15,632 bases of DNA from Ectopseudomonas composti (GTDB taxonomy: Bacteria > Pseudomonadota > Gammaproteobacteria > Pseudomonadales > Pseudomonadaceae), in the NCBI GenBank assembly GCA_946886245.1, contig CAMPIF010000040.1, forward strand, positions 1-15,632. The letters are read 5' to 3'. The notes beneath the pieces are model-generated. The model worked only from the letters and a program-made list of their open reading frames with translations. It was not told the origin of the DNA and ran no database searches. The translations under genes were made by a program, and so were the position numbers. Numbering within the stretch: the first letter of the stretch is position 1; every line of letters begins with the position of its first letter. Positions 6,118 to 13,772 of the stretch are shown in pieces.

Positions 6118-6702
6118 TCATTTCTGCTCGCGCAGCGCCTTTCTCACCCGCTCGCCCATCTCGTAGGCAGGCCCTTCCACCGACTGGAAATTGCGCGTGT
6201 AACGCTGGGCGAAGCCATCGCTACCCCACTCGCGGTATTGCTGTACATGCCAGAGTTCATGGGCCCAGAGCGCCGTATCCTGGGCGGCGGCCTCGGCGTC
6301 GCGCAACACCACCACGTCGACCAGCGTCACGGCCTGCACATCGGGGTTCTGCAGCATGACGGTGGCGGCGTCCATCTCGTCGGTGATGCCGACGCGAAAG
6401 CGCACTTCATCGAGCAACGCATCGTCGTAGAACGGCGCCAGCTGTGCACGGATCATCAAAGGGATGGGCTCGGTACCCGCTCGCAGTGCTGCCTGGCGAG
6501 AGTGCAGCAACCAGGCTTCGAGACGCGCCGCAGCCAGATTCAGGCCGTCCTCACGGACCCGCACGGGATCGGGCACGCACAAGCAGGAAGCGCCCAGACA
6601 CACCTGCACCTGCCCGGCCGGGCATTGAGCCTGTGCGGCCAGAGGCGCGCCAAGCAGGAGCAACGGAGCAAGGAGGCGCAGCGTGTCGGCGATCACTGGC
6701 AC
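6118..6702 (-). CDS. Exported HExxH protein, DUF4157-like
   Basis: This 194-aa protein (if started at the GTG at 6702) has a Sec signal peptide at about 1-25 (LLAPLLLLGAPLAAQA, cut before QC) and an HExxH zinc-site motif, AHELWHVQQYREWG, at about 147-160, followed by a C-terminal acidic EGPAYEMGERVRK. This AHELxHVxQ pattern resembles DUF4157 proteins, thought to be metallopeptidase-like. Four cysteines cluster at residues 27-42. An alternative GTG start two codons further on (6696) is equally possible; neither has a good ribosome-binding site. It follows the recR stop by 24 nt and may be read from the same transcript. Proteolytic activity is not established; a third zinc ligand could be the glutamate in EGPAYE, which is speculation. 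Confidence 0.78.
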   Translation of the reverse strand: MPVIADTLRLLAPLLLLGAPLAAQAQCPAGQVQVCLGASCLCVPDPVRVREDGLNLAAARLEAWLLHSRQAALRAGTEPIPLMIRAQLAPFYDDALLDEVRFRVGITDEMDAATVMLQNPDVQAVTLVDVVVLRDAEAAAQDTALWAHELWHVQQYREWGSDGFAQRYTRNFQSVEGPAYEMGERVRKALREQK

Positions 6703-6726
6703 TGCGAATCGAGAGGCTTCGACGGC

Positions 6727-7326
6727 TTACAGACTGATCGGGCGCCGGCCTGCCAAGGCATGGGCCAGGGTGCCGCCATCGACCAGTTCGAGCTCGCCAC
6801 CGAGCGGCATGCCATGGGCAATACGCGAGGCGATCAGGCCTTTGCCGGCGAGTATCTGGGCGATGTAGTGCGCCGTGGCCTCGCCTTCCACCGTCGGATT
6901 GGTGGCCAGGATCACTTCGCTGAAAACACCGGCATCGATGCGCTCGAGCAGCGCAGGAATACCGATGGCCTCTGGCCCCAGACCATCGAGCGGTGACAGA
7001 TGGCCCTTGAGCACGAAGTAGCGACCGCGAAAGCCGGTCTGCTCCACGGCATGCACGTCCATCGGACCTTCCACTACACACAGCAGGCTGTCGTCACGCC
7101 GCTCGTCCAGACACAGCTGGCAGATCTCGTCTTCGCTCAGGCTGCGGCAGCGCTTGCAATGCCCAACGCCTTCCATCGCCGCATTCAGTGCCTGCGCCAG
7201 ACGCTGACCGCCACTGCGATCGCGCTCGAGCAAGTGCAGCGCCATGCGTTGTGCCGTTTTCTGTCCGACGCCGGGCAGGATGCGCAGGGAGTCGATCAAC
7301 TGGCGAATCAGAGGGCTGAAACTCAT
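6727..7326 (-). CDS. recR: Recombination mediator protein RecR
   Basis: RecR works with RecF and RecO to load RecA onto gapped DNA. The 199-aa length is normal. The order of domains is right: a helix-hairpin-helix at the N-terminus ([20 protein letters not shown], about 14-33), a four-cysteine zinc finger (C57, C60, C69, C72), then a TOPRIM domain starting [15 protein letters not shown] (84-98) with [13 protein letters not shown], and a C-terminal [14 protein letters not shown] stretch. The start at 7326 ([10 protein letters not shown]) is preceded by TTAGGA at about six bases. A longer in-frame reading begins inside the REP hairpin and is not believable. It is on the same strand as ybaB and dnaX, the usual grouping, but here with a 253-nt repeat-bearing gap. 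Confidence 0.97.
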   Translation of the reverse strand: MSFSPLIRQLIDSLRILPGVGQKTAQRMALHLLERDRSGGQRLAQALNAAMEGVGHCKRCRSLSEDEICQLCLDERRDDSLLCVVEGPMDVHAVEQTGFRGRYFVLKGHLSPLDGLGPEAIGIPALLERIDAGVFSEVILATNPTVEGEATAHYIAQILAGKGLIASRIAHGMPLGGELELVDGGTLAHALAGRRPISL

Positions 7327-7342
7327 GGCGTTCCTAAGGTTA

Positions 7343-7404
7343 GTAGCCCGGATGCAATCCGGGAGCACAGCTCACAGGTCATTCCCGGATTGCATCCGGG
7401 CTAC
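7343..7404. repeat. REP hairpin between ybaB and recR
   Basis: Two perfectly complementary 22-nt arms (7343-7364, core AGCCCGGATGCAATCCGGG; and 7383-7404) flank an 18-nt spacer. The GTAGCCCGGATGCAATCCGG unit is a widely dispersed pseudomonad REP. It is placed 17 nt upstream of the recR start and would form a strong stem in either transcript, probably influencing differential expression of ybaB-dnaX and recR. Confidence 0.85.
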
Positions 7405-7464
7405 AAATTTGAAGCCCGTCGCCGTCCTGCACATGCGATCAACACAATAAGAGTGGCGATCAGG

Positions 7465-7559
7465 CGACGTGCAGGGCAAGGCGCCGGTGGACGAGGAACC
7501 GCAGTGTGCTGGAGCACATGAGGATTCCGAGTTCGCCGGCAACGCCGCCATGTGCGTCG
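7465..7559. repeat. 95-nt imperfect palindrome downstream of ybaB
   Basis: The stretch folds about its centre near 7511: TGTGCT (7505-7510), GG, AGCACA (7513-7518) at the apex. The fold then continues outward through GGAAC/GATTCC, GCCGG/CCGGC and CGACG/CGTCG blocks. Several GGA motifs (TGGA, GAGGAA, TGGAGC, GAGGAT) appear on the plus strand. It has no open reading frame with a ribosome-binding site. It may be a dispersed repeat or the body of a structured RNA; nothing in the window decides. Confidence 0.6.
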
Positions 7560-7579
7560 ACTGGACGGCACGAGGCCTG

Positions 7580-7906
7580 TCAGAAGGGCATTTTGAAGCC
7601 GGGGGGGAGCTGCATCCCCGCAGTCATGCCGGACATCTTCTCCTGGCTGTTCTGCTCGACCTTGCGCACCGCGTCGTTGACGGCAGCAGCGATCAGGTCT
7701 TCGAGCACTTCCTTGTCTTCCTGCATCAGGCTGTCATCCAGGGTGATGCGCTTGACGTCGTGACGACCGGTCATCACCACGCTGACCAGGCCGGCGCCAG
7801 ACTGGCCGGTGACTTCGGCGTTGGCCAGCTCTTCCTGCATCTTCTGCATCTTTTCCTGCATTTGCTGAGCCTGCTTCATCAGGCCTGCCATGCCACCTTT
7901 CATCAT
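7580..7906 (-). CDS. ybaB: YbaB/EbfC family nucleoid-associated protein
   Basis: This 108-aa cytoplasmic DNA-binding protein forms a dimer that binds DNA and is usually cotranscribed with dnaX and recR. The methionine/glutamine-rich N-terminus ([20 protein letters not shown]) leads into a long helix, then the family core [30 protein letters not shown], then [17 protein letters not shown] and a tail rich in G, M and P. The start at 7906 has GAGGAT seven bases upstream; an adjacent ATG at 7903 is a possible alternative. It begins 23 nt after the dnaX stop. The 3' side carries the palindrome and REP, so transcription of recR may be partly uncoupled. Confidence 0.96.
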   Translation of the reverse strand: MMKGGMAGLMKQAQQMQEKMQKMQEELANAEVTGQSGAGLVSVVMTGRHDVKRITLDDSLMQEDKEVLEDLIAAAVNDAVRKVEQNSQEKMSGMTAGMQLPPGFKMPF

Positions 7907-7929
7907 GTCGGTATCCTCGGTGTTCAGAA

Positions 7930-10017
7930 TTAACTGGGGGTATCGATAGGTTCGATGCTGTCGTCGCGCACCTTGGCGGCGAACTGCTGAATCATCTGCT
8001 GCACCAGCGGGTCGGCATGGATCGATGCCTCGGCACTGCGCTGGCGGTCGGCGCGGCGCCGGGCTGCGGCCTGCGCCGGGGTTTCCTGCTCGGGCTTGCA
8101 CAGCTCGATGCGCAGTTTGATGCTGCGCCCCTGCTGCTGGTTCAGCGCATCATTGAGTCGACGCTGCTGAGTCGGGTTGAACAGCGCGCTGTGCGCCGGG
8201 TCCAGGTGCAGCAGCCAGTCATCGCCATTGGCTTCGATCAGGGTGCAGTTGGCAGCGATGCTGCCCGTCATGCCGCCCAGGCCAAGCTGCGGGAACAGTG
8301 ACAGCCATTCTGCCGCCAGCCCTGTAGCCGGCTTGGCGGCCGGCAACGGTTCTTCAACCACGGGCGTCGCGGTTTCGGCCTGGCCGAAATCGTAATCGAG
8401 GGTTTCGGCGTCCATTTCGACGTAGTCGTAGTCGCCGAGCGGCGGCTCGTCTTCACCGCCCTCAACATCGGCTACTGGCTGCGCGATCTCATTCGCTGCG
8501 GGCACTTCGACCGCAGCGACTTGCACGGCTGCTGACTCTGCGGGTTTCACCTCTGGCTCTGCCAGAGCGACAGACTGAGCAGGCTCAGCCACAGGCTCGG
8601 ATGCCTGGGCAGTCTCCCAAGGTACATCAACCACAGGAGCAGCAGGCTCGGGCTCGGCGGGCAGGTCAGCCGCCGGCGCCGGCGCGACAGGCGCTTCAAC
8701 AGGCTGAACCGGCTCACTCACGACAGGCGCGACACTCGTGGCCGGCACAACAGGACTCGGCTCGACCGCCGCCGTCACGACAGGAGCCTGTGCGACGGGA
8801 GCGATGACAGGCGCTGGAGCGGAAACCACGGGAGCCGGCATAGCGGTGCCGGCCACTGGGTCTTGATGGGGATCAGCAGTGGCCTGGCTGATCCCCAAGG
8901 GCTTTAGCGTGACCCTGGGCGCGTCATCGGCGCCTGCCGGGCGGAAGGCCAGCATGCGCAGCAGCACCATCTCGAAGCCGCCGCGCGGTTCAGGTGCCAA
9001 GGGTAGATCGCGACGGCCGATCAAGCCCATCTGATAGTAGAACTGCACGTCTTCGGCCGGCAGCGCCTGGGCCAGTTGCAGCACGCGCTCGCGGTCGCCC
9101 TGACCGTTGTCGACGGCCTCCGGCAACGCCTGGGCAATCGCAACGCGATGCAGAACGTTGAGCATCTCCGACAGCACGCCATTCCAGTCCGGCCCCTGCT
9201 CGGCGAGATGACGCACCGCCTCGATCAGCGCCCGGGCATCGCCCTCGATCAGCGCATGCAGCACACCGTAGACCTGACCGTGATCGAGGGTGCCGAGCAT
9301 GGCGCGCACGTCGGCCGCCAACACCTTGCCCTCGCCGAAGGCAATCGCCTGGTCGGTCAGGCTCATGGCGTCGCGCATCGAACCATCGGCAGCACGACCG
9401 ATCCGCCACAGGGCGTCGTCCTCGAACGGCACGTTCTCGGCAGTCAATACATGGGTCAGGTGCTCGACCACGCGCTCCGGCGGCATGTTCTTCAGCGAGA
9501 ACTGCAGGCAGCGCGACAGCACGGTGACCGGCAACTTCTGCGGGTCGGTGGTGGCGAGCAGGAATTTGACGTGGGGCGGCGGCTCCTCCAGGGTCTTCAA
9601 CAGGGCGTTGAAGGAGCTGGTGGAGAGCATGTGCACTTCGTCGATCAGGTAGACCTTGAAGCGGCCGCGACTTGGCGAGTACTGCACATTATCGAGCAGC
9701 TCACGGGTGTCTTCGACCTTGGTGCGGCTGGCGGCGTCCACTTCGATCAGGTCGACGAAACGACCCTCATCGATTTCCCGACAGACCGAGCAGGTGCCAC
9801 AAGGGGTAGAGCTGATGCCGGTTTCGCAGTTCAGGCACTTGGCGATGATCCGCGCAATGGTGGTCTTGCCCACCCCACGCGTGCCGGTGAACAGGTAAGC
9901 ATGGTGCAGGCGCTGGCTGTCCAGGGCGTTGATCAGGGCCTTGAGCACATGCGTCTGGCCGACCATTTCGCGGAACGAGCGCGGACGCCATTTACGTGCA
10001 AGAACCTGATAACTCAT
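7930..10017 (-). CDS. dnaX: DNA polymerase III subunits gamma and tau
   Basis: DnaX is the clamp-loader ATPase and, in its tau form, bridges polymerases to the helicase. The 695-aa protein has the Walker A motif GTRGVGKT (45-52), the zinc module cysteines C64, C73, C76 and C79, Walker B LIDEVHM (124-130) and the SRC sensor/arginine finger (168-170). Residues about 375-560 are a long low-complexity linker of Ala, Pro, Val and Glu. A tau-specific C-terminal domain follows ([16 protein letters not shown] onward). I see no A-rich slippery heptamer of the E. coli type near the end of domain III, so a gamma product by that frameshift is not indicated. The start [15 protein letters not shown] is the canonical N-terminus; the ribosome-binding site is weak. 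Confidence 0.97.
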   Translation of the reverse strand: MSYQVLARKWRPRSFREMVGQTHVLKALINALDSQRLHHAYLFTGTRGVGKTTIARIIAKCLNCETGISSTPCGTCSVCREIDEGRFVDLIEVDAASRTKVEDTRELLDNVQYSPSRGRFKVYLIDEVHMLSTSSFNALLKTLEEPPPHVKFLLATTDPQKLPVTVLSRCLQFSLKNMPPERVVEHLTHVLTAENVPFEDDALWRIGRAADGSMRDAMSLTDQAIAFGEGKVLAADVRAMLGTLDHGQVYGVLHALIEGDARALIEAVRHLAEQGPDWNGVLSEMLNVLHRVAIAQALPEAVDNGQGDRERVLQLAQALPAEDVQFYYQMGLIGRRDLPLAPEPRGGFEMVLLRMLAFRPAGADDAPRVTLKPLGISQATADPHQDPVAGTAMPAPVVSAPAPVIAPVAQAPVVTAAVEPSPVVPATSVAPVVSEPVQPVEAPVAPAPAADLPAEPEPAAPVVDVPWETAQASEPVAEPAQSVALAEPEVKPAESAAVQVAAVEVPAANEIAQPVADVEGGEDEPPLGDYDYVEMDAETLDYDFGQAETATPVVEEPLPAAKPATGLAAEWLSLFPQLGLGGMTGSIAANCTLIEANGDDWLLHLDPAHSALFNPTQQRRLNDALNQQQGRSIKLRIELCKPEQETPAQAAARRRADRQRSAEASIHADPLVQQMIQQFAAKVRDDSIEPIDTPS

Positions 10018-10480
10018 GGAAAACCGTCATATGAGGAAAGCAAAAGAGGGCTAATCCTAGCCGAGCAACCGGCAAATTGCATCCGCCACCGGCATGCGCG
10101 AGGCAGCATCGTCCTGACGTGAGAAATAACACTGGTCATTTCTTGCACAAGGCATTATCATCCGCGCCGTTCGTACCACGCTGTAAGTCAATAAGGCCTC
10201 GCGCCCCCTCGCTGGTTTCCCGGTTCAACGTCTAGCGCATCCCTGCGCTGCCGCCCTCCCCGATCCCATCTGCTGACTGATCAGGCCGACTCGCCGTTTA
10301 TCGGCGCAGTTCCTCTGCCTGCCTCCGACGTACCGACCACGCCGAAGAACCGTAACATTGGAACTTTATCGTGCTAATCAAGCTCCGATCGGTTGACATG
10401 CTATGGCCGCTTTTCGGCCAACCACATGGAGCTACACCACGCGCAACGAAGCGCACATGCTTTAAGGAATACCCAGAAAA
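10018..10480. other. Intergenic region between divergent dnaX and a small DUF3509-like gene
   Basis: This 463-nt region has no believable gene. Near its right end it holds an AlgU-like promoter (listed separately) and then a hairpin, TGGCCG-N5-CGGCCA, at about 10405-10421 in the leader of the small gene. A TTGACA at 10393-10398 lacks a matching -10 at the correct distance. The left half must contain the dnaX promoter, which I could not place. Confidence 0.6.
10361..10388 (+). promoter_or_regulatory. Candidate AlgU (sigma-22) promoter for the DUF3509-like genes
   Basis: GAACTT (10361-10366) is separated by 17 nt from TCCGA (10384-10388), a close fit to the AlgU/RpoE-type consensus GAACTT-N16/17-TCTGA. 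It would start transcription near 10394, leaving a leader of about 87 nt before the ATG at 10481. This is a motif match by eye, without expression data. Confidence 0.45.
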
Positions 10481-10702
10481 ATGAATGCTCAACATCAAAT
10501 TCAGAAAGCCATCAGCACGCTGACTCACGCCTTCGCTCCGTTCGATTGCCGCATCCTGGCAACGCGCAAGGGCAGCTTCAGCTTTACCCTGGTCGACAAG
10601 ACCGGTATCGCCCAGTACAGCCAGCGTCTTTACCCAGGCCAGTACAGCGACGAGTCGCTGCAACAGGTGATCGAGCGTACCCGCCAGTCGCTCACCGCCT
10701 GA
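10481..10702 (+). CDS. Small DUF3509-like protein, 73 aa
   Basis: This compact protein of unknown function has the pseudomonad pattern of a small beta-beta-beta-alpha domain: FDCRILATRKGSFSFTLVD, then IAQYSQRLYPGQYSDESL, then a C-terminal helix QQVIERTRQSL. I relate it to DUF3509 by overall pattern, from memory. It has no signal peptide or membrane segment, so it should be cytoplasmic. AAGGA lies about 13 bases upstream of the ATG, which is further than usual. An in-frame stop at 10463 rules out a longer form. The next gene downstream is a diverged paralogue (shared GS, LD, YS, Q-SD, R-L positions), so a local duplication is likely. Confidence 0.8.
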   Translation: MNAQHQIQKAISTLTHAFAPFDCRILATRKGSFSFTLVDKTGIAQYSQRLYPGQYSDESLQQVIERTRQSLTA

Positions 10703-10712
10703 ACTTAGTCGT

Positions 10713-10746
10713 CATCCTGAGGTCGAAGGTGACCAACCTCAGGATG
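10713..10746 (+). promoter_or_regulatory. Stem-loop in front of the second DUF3509-like gene
   Basis: Perfect 11-nt arms CATCCTGAGGT (10713-10723) and ACCTCAGGATG (10736-10746) enclose a 12-nt loop. The right arm runs into the Shine-Dalgarno GGAGTAGG (10745-10752). There is no T tract, so it is not a terminator. It may be a processing or translational control element between the two paralogous genes. Confidence 0.6.
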
Positions 10747-10755
10747 GAGTAGGAC

Positions 10756-11042
10756 ATGGAACTCACCAACCAACAGCTCGTCGATCACCTGTTCAATCCG
10801 TTGCGTGCCAGCTTCAGCTACCACGACCGGACGGCAGCATCATCCTCGCCTTGCTCGACGAGAGCGACAGCACCGTCTACAGCCGCGTCCTGGCCAAGCC
10901 ACAGATCAGCGACCAGAATGCCTTCGCCCAGAGCCTGGAAGAAATCCGCCTGGAACTGGCCGTACGCGCCGGCAACATACCCGCCGACCTGCGCAAGACG
11001 CTCAAGGAACAGGACAGCGTGCTGAATTACCGCATCGCCTGA
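10756..11042 (+). pseudogene. Frameshifted second DUF3509-like gene
   Basis: The ATG at 10756 (MELTNQQLVDHLFNPLRAS) has GGAGTAGG just upstream. The protein reads well to YHDR near 10830, after which the meaningful frame changes: the other frame resumes at DGSIILALLDESDSTVYSR and runs to a stop at 11042 (DSVLNYRIA). Restoring one missing base in the CGN-GAC junction around 10829-10834 gives a 95-aa protein, homologous in pattern to the 73-aa gene upstream. The rest of the sequence shows no other lesion, so this is either a recent frameshift or a sequencing error. If the frameshift is real only a truncated product is made. A strong terminator follows 15 nt later. Confidence 0.75.
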
Positions 11043-11057
11043 GCCTGCAAACACCCA

Positions 11058-11085
11058 AAGCCCGCGCCCAAAGCGCGGGCTTTTT
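11058..11085 (+). terminator. Intrinsic terminator after the DUF3509-like genes
   Basis: The stem arms AAGCCCGCGC (11058-11067) and GCGCGGGCTT (11073-11082) are perfect, with a 5-nt loop and a run of five T at 11081-11085. The upstream AAA gives some activity in the other direction as well, so it can back up the 4.5S RNA terminator. Confidence 0.92.
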
Positions 11086-11096
11086 AGTGCGCACAG

Positions 11097-11119
11097 CAAA
11101 AAGCCGCCAGATGGGCGCT
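11097..11119 (-). terminator. Terminator of the 4.5S RNA gene
   Basis: On the minus strand, AGCGCC, the loop CATCT and GGC-G-GCT form a six-pair stem with one bulged base, followed by TTTTTG. It lies about 42 nt beyond the predicted 3' end of the mature RNA and faces the terminator of the convergent DUF3509-like genes. Confidence 0.65.
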
Positions 11120-11160
11120 GAAGATTGAGACAAGGGAGAGGCGACAGCCTGGAAACTGGA

Positions 11161-11271
11161 GGTGGACCCCACCAGCCACACCCCGGCACACGATGTTCCC
11201 GCTGTGGCTGCTCCCTTCCGGGCCTGACCAGGTTAACGGGTAATCGTTGCGAGGGGACCGGCAGGGCCACC
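11161..11271 (-). ncRNA. ffs: Signal recognition particle 4.5S RNA
   Basis: The minus strand carries the conserved SRP core: GGTCAGGCCCGGAAGGGAGC with the GGAA tetraloop and the asymmetric loop used by Ffh (around 11201-11230), flanked by GTTAACCTG and CAGCCACAGCGGG. The ends pair as GGTGG/CCACC and CCC/GGG over a hairpin of about 111 nt, near the size of the E. coli RNA. The RNA assembles with Ffh to target inner-membrane proteins. Mature ends are estimated from pairing. It sits between the frameshifted small gene and the chemotaxis gene. Confidence 0.95.
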
Positions 11272-11275
11272 ATAA

Positions 11276-11302
11276 CGCGGCTCGCCATTGCGACGAGCCG
11301 CG
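11276..11302. promoter_or_regulatory. GC-rich inverted repeat overlapping the presumed 4.5S promoter
   Basis: CGCGGCTCG (11276-11284) and CGAGCCGCG (11294-11302) are perfect 9-nt arms with a 9-nt loop. The repeat lies directly upstream of the 4.5S RNA 5' end, over the -10 to -35 interval, and also about 66 nt after the chemotaxis gene stop. It could be the terminator of that gene (followed by TTAT) or an operator of the RNA gene. Confidence 0.5.
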
Positions 11303-11367
11303 CCATTGTAACGGCTAAACCCAAACTTACAACTGCTTCAAACACTTAGATAGGCGAGACACTCCCG

Positions 11368-13002
11368 TTATACTCGGAAGCGCCCCACCAACTGGGCTAG
11401 CCCGTGAGACAGCTCGGACAGATGCTGACTGGCCCGCGTGCTCTGTTCGGAGGTCTGCGCCGCTTCGTTGGAGAGGTCGCGAATGTCGCTGATATTGCGT
11501 GCGATTTCCTCGGTGACGCTGCTCTGCTCCTCGCAGGCGGTAGCGATCTGCGCGGCCATGTCGTTGATGCGCTGCACCGAGTCGCCGGTCACGCTCAAAG
11601 CCTGGTCCACACCGGCCGCCTGCTCCACGCTCTGCCGCGCCCGCGCACTGCCCGAATGCGTAGCCTTGACCGCGTTCTGCACACCCGCCTGCAGACGCTC
11701 GATCATCTGCTGAATGTCCTTGGTCGACTCCTGGGTACGCGCTGCCAGCGCCCGCACCTCATCGGCGACCACGGCAAAACCACGGCCCTGCTCACCCGCC
11801 CGCGCCGCCTCGATGGCCGCGTTGAGCGCCAGCAGGTTGGTCTGTTCGGCAATGCCCTTGATCACCGCCAGCACCGCACCGATGTTGGCGGTTTCCTGCT
11901 CCAGGGTCTGGATGGTGTCGGAGGCGCTCTCCACTTCCTGGGCCAGTTGACGGATCGAATGAATGGTCGCGCCGACCACCTGGGCCCCCTCGCGCGACTG
12001 CACTTCGGCATGCCGCGCTGCATCGGCGGCATTCTGCGCATTGCGCGCGACCTCATGCACTGCCACGCTCATTTCGGTGGCCGCCGTGCTGACCTGATCG
12101 ACCGCCGCGTGCTCGCTGCTGATCAACCGATCATTGGCCGCCGCCATGCCAGCGAGACTCTGCGCCGAGTCAGCCACCTCACCCGTGACCCTTCCGACTT
12201 CCTTGATCAACGGCTGCAGTTTGTCGAGAAAGCGGTTGAAGGCATGACTGAGCTTGCCCAGCTCGTCCCTGGAGAGCACGTCCAGGCGCACCCGCAAGTC
12301 GCCATCACCGTCGGCGATCTGTTCGATGCGATAAAGCAGGTTATGCAGCGGGCGGGTCACCAACAGCGGGAAGCCCACCACCAGCACCAGGCACACCAGC
12401 AGGCCGCTGGCGATGATCAGTCCCTGCTGCCAGACCAGCGCTTCGCCGCGGGCAATGGCCTCGGTGCCAACGGCATTGGCGGCGTTGTCTTCCAACTCAC
12501 CGAGTTTGTCGATGGCCGTGCGCGCCTCTTCGAACTGTGCCTCGCTGTCGGCGAAACTCAGCCGACTGGCTGCATCGGGGTCGCTGCTGGCCATTTCCAG
12601 TACGCGCAACGAGGTTGCCTTCCAACGGTCGAAGCCGCGGTCGAATTCCGCCACCAGCGCCAGCGCCTCGCTGCCGGGCTGCATGTCGGCGAACTTGTGC
12701 ACGCGGTCGTAGGCCTGCTGCAGGTTCTCGGCGTGCGCTTTCTTGAGCGCGGCGACGTGTTCACCGGCCCCCTCATCGAGCAGGCTGCGCTCAGCGACGA
12801 AGGCCTGGTAAAGATCGCGGTCGGCGTTGAGCAGCAGGCTGATGGCCGGCAGATGGCGATTGGTCAACGTGGTACTGGATTCGGCGACCTGAGTGATGCC
12901 ACGCACGCCCAAGGTTCCCATCGCGACCAGCAAGGCGGCCAAGAGCATAATGGGCAAGGCAATCTTCCAGCGGAACCCCAGATCGGCAAATGCGCGCAAC
13001 AT
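11368..13002 (-). CDS. Methyl-accepting chemotaxis protein with 4HB-type periplasmic sensor
   Basis: This 544-aa inner-membrane receptor signals through CheW-CheA. It has TM1 at about 12-34, a periplasmic helical region of about 160 residues with no PAS/Cache motifs (4HB type), TM2 at about 194-216, a HAMP domain at about 217-268 and a long cytoplasmic coiled coil. The hairpin tip is [20 protein letters not shown] with the [12 protein letters not shown] stretch at 382-417. The C-terminus ([18 protein letters not shown]) lacks a CheR-tethering pentapeptide of the NWETF kind. The start at 13002 has TGGAG eight bases upstream. I could not find a convincing sigma-28 promoter, and the ligand is unknown. 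It is a single gene, not next to che genes in this window. Confidence 0.95.
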   Translation of the reverse strand: MLRAFADLGFRWKIALPIMLLAALLVAMGTLGVRGITQVAESSTTLTNRHLPAISLLLNADRDLYQAFVAERSLLDEGAGEHVAALKKAHAENLQQAYDRVHKFADMQPGSEALALVAEFDRGFDRWKATSLRVLEMASSDPDAASRLSFADSEAQFEEARTAIDKLGELEDNAANAVGTEAIARGEALVWQQGLIIASGLLVCLVLVVGFPLLVTRPLHNLLYRIEQIADGDGDLRVRLDVLSRDELGKLSHAFNRFLDKLQPLIKEVGRVTGEVADSAQSLAGMAAANDRLISSEHAAVDQVSTAATEMSVAVHEVARNAQNAADAARHAEVQSREGAQVVGATIHSIRQLAQEVESASDTIQTLEQETANIGAVLAVIKGIAEQTNLLALNAAIEAARAGEQGRGFAVVADEVRALAARTQESTKDIQQMIERLQAGVQNAVKATHSGSARARQSVEQAAGVDQALSVTGDSVQRINDMAAQIATACEEQSSVTEEIARNISDIRDLSNEAAQTSEQSTRASQHLSELSHGLAQLVGRFRV

Positions 13003-13196
13003 GATGGCACTCCAGCATTAGGCAAGTATCAGTAGCTTAGTCGAGCCTTGCCAGGTCGCCGTCAGACCGTGCAAAAATCCGGAAAAGCTCTGGCGCTGAG
13101 CTAAGCTCCTCCACTCCTGCTCGCGCCACTCGTCGCATCCCGCAGTTCGGCCATGATGAGCATTCCCGGGGCACGCACGCCCCCTCAGGAGCAGCC
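13003..13196. other. Intergenic region between divergent chemotaxis and HU-side genes
   Basis: The first 194 nt between the MCP start and the small reading frame at 13197 show no credible gene. A short hairpin, GGGGC-ACGCAC-GCCCC, lies at about 13168-13183, just before a Shine-Dalgarno (AGGAG) at about 13187-13191. A GATACT box with TGGCAA 17 nt upstream is a poor sigma-70 match on the minus strand and is not called. Confidence 0.5.
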
Positions 13197-13376
13197 ATGG
13201 CCAATTCACATGACGCCCGCCCACCCGACTCTCTGGGTGCGTGGCTACGCCATGCACCGCCATCAGCGGTCGGCTGCGTTTTTTGCTCGCACGCTGGAAC
13301 CACCAGGATGGCTGCGACACTAAGCCCTATCGGCAGTGGCCGTTACGGCGCTGCCGTACCCCCCCTTTTATGTTAG
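13197..13376 (+). CDS. Possible 59-aa reading frame upstream of the HU gene
   Basis: This is a weak candidate. The ATG at 13197 has CAGGAG six bases upstream, and the frame runs 59 codons (MANSHDARPPDSLGAWLRHA onward, with a CVFC pair) to a TAG at 13376. The protein resembles nothing I know, and third-position GC is lower than in neighbouring genes. It ends 72 nt before the HU gene start and could be a leader peptide or a chance frame. The strong ribosome-binding site is the only positive argument. Confidence 0.25.
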   Translation: MANSHDARPPDSLGAWLRHAPPSAVGCVFCSHAGTTRMAATLSPIGSGRYGAAVPPLLC

Positions 13377-13448
13377 CGTTCCCATGTTTTCGGCTGTGCA
13401 GCCCATGCCTGCAACACCGAACCTCTCACCTGCAAACGGAGTTACATC

Positions 13449-13727
13449 ATGGCAATCACCAAAGACCAACTGATCAGCGACCTGGCCGAGGCCGTATCCC
13501 TGCCCAAAGCCACTGTCCGTACCCTGATCGATCAGCTGGGCGAAATTGTCGGCGACGCACTGGAGAACGACGGTGAGATCACCCTGCCAGGCATCGGCAA
13601 GCTCAAGGTAAGCGAGCGCCCGGCGCGCACCGGTCGTAACCCGCAGACCGGCAAGAGCATCGAAATCGCGGCCAAGAAAGTGGTCAAGCTGGTGCCTGCC
13701 AAGGCCCTGACCGACGGCCTGAACTGA
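13449..13727 (+). CDS. hupN: HU-family DNA-binding protein (HupN-like)
   Basis: This 92-aa nucleoid protein binds DNA as a dimer and bends it. The N-terminal helices (ITKDQLISDLAEAVSLPKATV) lead to EITLPGIGKLKVSERPARTGRNPQTGKSIEI, the HU beta arm with the RxGRNPxTG signature, and the conserved end KKVVKLVPAKALTDGLN. The GKLKVSERPARTGRNP form with ITLPGIG is closer to pseudomonad HupN than to HupA or HupB, hence the symbol, from memory. GGAG lies eight bases upstream of the ATG. The gene is convergent with the copper operon, with a stem-loop between. Confidence 0.92.
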   Translation: MAITKDQLISDLAEAVSLPKATVRTLIDQLGEIVGDALENDGEITLPGIGKLKVSERPARTGRNPQTGKSIEIAAKKVVKLVPAKALTDGLN

Positions 13728-13736
13728 GTGTTCGCC

Positions 13737-13759
13737 GGCCCAGGCGCAATGCCTGGGCC
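13737..13759. terminator. Bidirectional stem-loop between hupN and the copper operon
   Basis: The arms GGCCCAGGC (13737-13745) and GCCTGGGCC (13751-13759) are perfect, with a GCAAT loop, between the two convergent stop codons. Neither side has a T tract, so it may act by stabilising the 3' ends rather than by classical intrinsic termination. Confidence 0.6.
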
Positions 13760-13772
13760 AGCTCGCCCCTGC

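Noticed and set aside
7930..10017. Programmed frameshift site making a gamma form of DnaX
   Set aside because: No A-rich slippery heptamer was seen near the expected position.
10128..10150. Possible sigma-54 promoter (GGTCATTTCTTGC)
   Set aside because: The distance between the GG and GC elements is 9 rather than 10 nt and the flanking bases do not match.
10393..10421. Perfect TTGACA box
   Set aside because: No acceptable -10 hexamer lies 16-18 nt downstream; that interval is a GGCC hairpin.
11404..13035. 543-aa plus-strand reading frame opposite the chemotaxis gene
   Set aside because: It is the antisense shadow of a GC-rich gene; the minus strand shows all MCP domains.
13018..13320. 100-aa minus-strand reading frame upstream of the chemotaxis gene
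   Set aside because: There is no ribosome-binding site or domain, and the composition is unlike the neighbouring proteins.
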